This document shows, in pieces, positions 61,662 to 64,000 of a stretch of DNA of 64,000 bases. The position numbers were made by a program, and so were the translations under genes. Origin of the DNA: an uncultured Pseudomonadota bacterium (GTDB lineage: Bacteria > Pseudomonadota > Gammaproteobacteria > Burkholderiales > SG8-39). The stretch lies in assembly GCA_903834835.1 (NCBI GenBank), contig CAILKO010000049.1, positions 185,651-249,650 on the forward strand, written 5' to 3'. The notes under the pieces were generated by a model. It searched no databases and was not told the origin of the DNA. It worked only from the letters and a program-made list of their open reading frames with translations. Each line of letters opens with the position of its first letter. Position 1 is the first letter of the stretch.

Positions 61662-63619
61662 TCCTGACGCTCGCCTTCATCCTTAGAACGGCCCAGCAGA
61701 GCCGAAAGGAAGGAGCGGCGCGGTTTGGTGGTTACCTGAACGGGCTGTTTGACCTTGGGCTCGGCGCGTTCGACAGGAGGCGGCGGGGCGAATTCCGGCC
61801 CGCCTTCCCGCGCGCGTCTGCGGTGCTCCATAAGCTGAAGTTTGCGCTCTTCGTCCGCGAAGGATTCCGGGCGGAACCGCGCCCCCCCCGCGGGTCGGGC
61901 GCCTGTGCCTGCCGGGCGCGGTGCCGCGCCTGCGGGCGGGCGGGCACCTCTGCGGGGCCCGCGGCGGGCATCGTCTGCTCCAGGCCAGGATGCACGTGCC
62001 GGCGCAAGACTACGAGGCCCCGCGTTGCCACGACCGGGCTGGGCCCTCGGGCCACCACGGGATCCCTCGGGGCGCGGACCACGCCCACCGTCAGTGCGGC
62101 GGACACCATCCGGTCGAGGCCCGCGCCCGCCCTGTGGACGAGGGCGCTTGGTCTGGTCCGGGCGGCGACCGGCTGGAGCGCGATATGCTGTGTCAGCGCG
62201 TGGGATGGCATCCACCCGATTGCCGTTCACCTGCTCGTCGATTGAGGGATCGTCGAAATCCAGGTTGCCAGGCTGCGCGGCATGCGAGGGCGTATGAATA
62301 TGAACCTGCGGTTGCGCGTCGCCGCGCACCTGTCCAGTTCGTCCGCCGCGCCGGCGGCCTTTTCGGCCCGGCTGGGCGCCTTGCTCGGCAGAGCGTGGGC
62401 GTCGCTCGCCGCGTGCCTGCCCCTGACGCGGGGGCCGTGGCGCTTCCGGCGCGCTGGCAGGTCCGCCTTGCCCAGGCTCGAAGCCTGCGACGTCGCGCAA
62501 CTCGACCGTTCTGTTCATGAAGCGCTCGATCGCAGCAAAGAGAGGCTTGTCCTCTCCGCTAACGAGTGAAACCGCTTCCCCCTCGGCCCCGGCACGACCG
62601 GTGCGCCCAATTCGGTGCACATAGTCTTCGGGCACGTGGGGCAGGTCGTAGTTCACGACGTGGGGAAGCTGATCGATATCCAGTCCCCTGGCCGCAATGT
62701 CCGTCGCGACCAGAACACGCAGTTCGTTCTTCTTGAAATTTGCGAGTGCGCGCGTGCGTGCGTTCTGACTCTTGTTACCGTGTATCGCATCCGCTTCAAT
62801 ACCTTCGCGCACCAGCTGTTCCGCAAGGCGATTCGCGCCATGCTTGGTACGCGTGAATACGAGCACCTGGCGCCAGTCGTTGCTTTTGATCAGGTGCGCA
62901 AGAAGTTCGCGCTTGCGACCGGAATCTACAGGATGCGCAACCTGCGCCACGAGTTCGGCGGGCGTGTTGCGCCGGGCGACTTCAACCGTCACGGGGTCGT
63001 GCATGAAGGATGCGGCGAGTTTCCGGATCTCGTCCGGAAAGGTTGCGGAGAAAAGCAGGTTCTGGCGTGACTTGGGCAGCAGCGCGAGCACGCGTCGGAT
63101 GGCCGGTATGAAACCCATGTCCAGCATGCGGTCCGCTTCGTCCAGAACCAGAATTTCCACAGACCCGAGGTCGAGCGCCTTCTGGTCGACGTGGTCGAGC
63201 AGGCGGCCGGGCGTTGCAACCAGGATATCGATTCCGCGGCGCAGAGCCTCGATCTGCGGCCCTGCGCCGACGCCGCCGAATATGACCGCGGAACGCAGGT
63301 GCAGGTTTTTTCCGTAGGCACGGACACTCTCGTGCACTTGAGCCGCGAGCTCGCGCGTCGGCGTGAGGATCAGCGCGCGTACGGGGCGTTTGGTACCGGG
63401 TTCGGCAGGCGGCTCCTGCGCCGCAAGGCGCTGAAGCATCGGGAGAGTGAATCCCGCGGTCTTTCCTGTGCCGGTCTGGGCAGCGCCGAGCAGATCCTTG
63501 CCTGACAGGACGACAGGTATGGCCTGGAGCTGAATGGGGGTGGGTTCGGTGTAGCCTTGCTCGGCAACGGCGCGCGTAAGCGCTTCCGACAGGCCGAGCG
63601 TCGTGAACGACGTTTCGAT
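61658..63619 (-). CDS. rhlE: DEAD-box RNA helicase RhlE, apparent AUC start
   Basis: Product is 653 residues if initiation is at ATC 63619. Motifs: Q motif (GYTEPTPIQ), I AQTGTGKT (47-54), Ia PTRELA, DEAD 160-163, SAT ([10 protein letters not shown]) and [10 protein letters not shown]. After about 375 comes a long Arg/Gly/Pro-rich disordered tail, common in RhlE for RNA binding. No ATG, GTG or TTG exists between the upstream stop (63694-63692) and ATG 63439, which would remove the Q motif and motif I. AGGAG ends six bases before ATC 63619, and the translation from there ([13 protein letters not shown]) is the normal RhlE N-terminus. Confidence 0.92.
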   Translation of the reverse strand: METSFTTLGLSEALTRAVAEQGYTEPTPIQLQAIPVVLSGKDLLGAAQTGTGKTAGFTLPMLQRLAAQEPPAEPGTKRPVRALILTPTRELAAQVHESVRAYGKNLHLRSAVIFGGVGAGPQIEALRRGIDILVATPGRLLDHVDQKALDLGSVEILVLDEADRMLDMGFIPAIRRVLALLPKSRQNLLFSATFPDEIRKLAASFMHDPVTVEVARRNTPAELVAQVAHPVDSGRKRELLAHLIKSNDWRQVLVFTRTKHGANRLAEQLVREGIEADAIHGNKSQNARTRALANFKKNELRVLVATDIAARGLDIDQLPHVVNYDLPHVPEDYVHRIGRTGRAGAEGEAVSLVSGEDKPLFAAIERFMNRTVELRDVAGFEPGQGGPASAPEAPRPPRQGQARGERRPRSAEQGAQPGRKGRRRGGRTGQVRGDAQPQVHIHTPSHAAQPGNLDFDDPSIDEQVNGNRVDAIPRADTAYRAPAGRRPDQTKRPRPQGGRGPRPDGVRRTDGGRGPRPEGSRGGPRAQPGRGNAGPRSLAPARASWPGADDARRGPRRGARPPAGAAPRPAGTGARPAGGARFRPESFADEERKLQLMEHRRRAREGGPEFAPPPPVERAEPKVKQPVQVTTKPRRSFLSALLGRSKDEGERQE

Positions 63620-63643
63620 GGGTCTCTCCTGAAATCGGCCTGC

Positions 63644-63658
63644 GAGCCAAGGAGGCTC
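63644..63658 (-). promoter_or_regulatory. rhlE leader hairpin with anti-SD sequence
   Basis: In the transcript GAGCC and GGCUC pair around a UCCUU loop. The overlapping CUCCU (63655-63651 region) is exactly complementary to the rhlE SD AGGAG 19 bases downstream, so the hairpin and an SD-sequestering pairing are alternatives. Inferred by eye. Confidence 0.4.
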
Positions 63659-63698
63659 AATCCGGTTCAGGCAGATTTGTTTCTGGTTCTTCTATTCG

Positions 63699-63717
63699 AC
63701 GATCCAGGACGGATCGT
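63699..63717 (-). promoter_or_regulatory. Second hairpin in the rhlE leader
   Basis: ACGATCC and GGATCGT form a perfect 7-base-pair stem with a 5-base loop, about 80 bases upstream of the start codon. No T-tract follows in either direction. It would lie in the leader if transcription starts from the -10 at 63767-63772. Confidence 0.45.
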
Positions 63718-63766
63718 GGAATCACTGAAACGCTAACCGGGTGACGCGAGACAGAAACCGGTCGGG

Positions 63767-63772
63767 AGTATA
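63767..63772 (-). promoter_or_regulatory. Candidate -10 element of rhlE
   Basis: TATACT on the minus strand, within GCTATACTCC. No good -35 is visible 16-18 bases upstream. It would give a leader of about 140 bases before the AUC codon. Confidence 0.35.
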
Positions 63773-63865
63773 GCAGCTTGGCGGGCCGGATTGATACGAT
63801 TTCAGGAAAGTTGCCAAAATGAGGTTGTGTTCCTGTAGCAGCAGAAAAGGGGGAGCTCAGACAGG

Positions 63866-64000
63866 GTGAATTCAACTTCTAAGTGCAACGTTTGATGAAC
63901 CGTGGAGGGGGTGGGCGAGATGCCATAGCATCCGAGCCGCCTCAACCACCACAGTCAAAGTTGCCCAAATGGCCTACAGACATCTCACCCGTATCGAACG
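63866..64000 (+). mobile_element. Left end of an IS30-like insertion sequence (cut by window edge)
   Basis: A terminal-repeat-like sequence starts near 63866 (GTGAATTCAACTTCTAAG, then TGCAACG), resembling the ATTCAA...GCAAC pattern of IS30-family ends. About 100 bases later a reading frame begins. The right end is outside the window, so the boundary and target duplication cannot be confirmed. Confidence 0.55.
63969..64000 (+). CDS. IS30-like transposase, first 10 codons only
   Basis: ATG 63969 starts MAYRHLTRIER, the typical IS30 transposase beginning (MxYxHLTxxER). The rest lies beyond base 64000. With only ten complete codons this is suggestive, supported by the terminal-repeat-like sequence upstream. 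Confidence 0.5.
   Translation, partial: MAYRHLTRIE

Overview
The window reads as a betaproteobacterial chromosome segment. This rests on gene order and protein families: fimV-truA-trpF-trpB-trpA-accD-folC-dedD-cvpA-purF-metZ, carA-carB-greA/yhbY-rlmE-ftsH-folP-glmM-tpiA-secG-tRNA-Leu-nuoA..N followed by a DUF2818 gene, and hrcA next to hemH, nadK and recN. No rRNA operon, CRISPR array, prophage or secretion cluster was seen. The genus cannot be named from this sequence alone.

Layout. 1-10285 (+): a dense run of polar-cell-envelope (fimV, 5' end outside the window), tRNA modification, tryptophan, fatty acid, folate, SPOR/cell division and purine genes. 10286-11692: metZ with a clear sigma70 promoter and a SAM-II-type riboswitch in its leader. 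11696-15361 (-): lpxH, an exported cyclophilin, and an L,D-transpeptidase-like/TPR gene pair sharing a C-terminal domain. 15519-16874 (+): cysS. 16958-20712 (-): dnaJ, dnaK and grpE with sigma32-like promoters. 20971-24426 (+): pyruvate carboxylase. 24454-29260 (-): a DUF4197 gene, an atypical SDR, a class II aldolase-like gene, hemH and hrcA. 29379-33912: nadK, recN, fur (-), bamE, dapB. 34043-44963: carA, carB, greA, yhbY (-), rlmE, ftsH, folP, glmM, tpiA. 44976-60996: secG, tRNA-Leu(GAG), the complete 14-gene nuo operon for complex I, a DUF2818 membrane protein and a NUDIX hydrolase. 61032-63619 (-): an orphan mlaC translationally coupled to rhlE, which appears to start at AUC. 63866-64000 (+): the left end of an IS30-like insertion sequence, cut by the window edge.

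The genes describe a respiring Gram-negative bacterium: complex I, lipid A synthesis (LpxH), outer-membrane assembly (BamE), periplasmic phospholipid transport (MlaC), diaminopimelate and UDP-GlcNAc precursors (DapB, GlmM), heme (HemH) and iron control (Fur). Most of it is housekeeping. The most interesting signals are in the RNA and regulatory layer: the SAM-II aptamer upstream of metZ, an AUC start codon with a structured leader on rhlE, a probably leaderless tpiA transcript, and several perfect inverted repeats at promoters. No wholly new multi-gene system was found. All coordinates and motifs come from reading the sequence; no database search or folding program was run.
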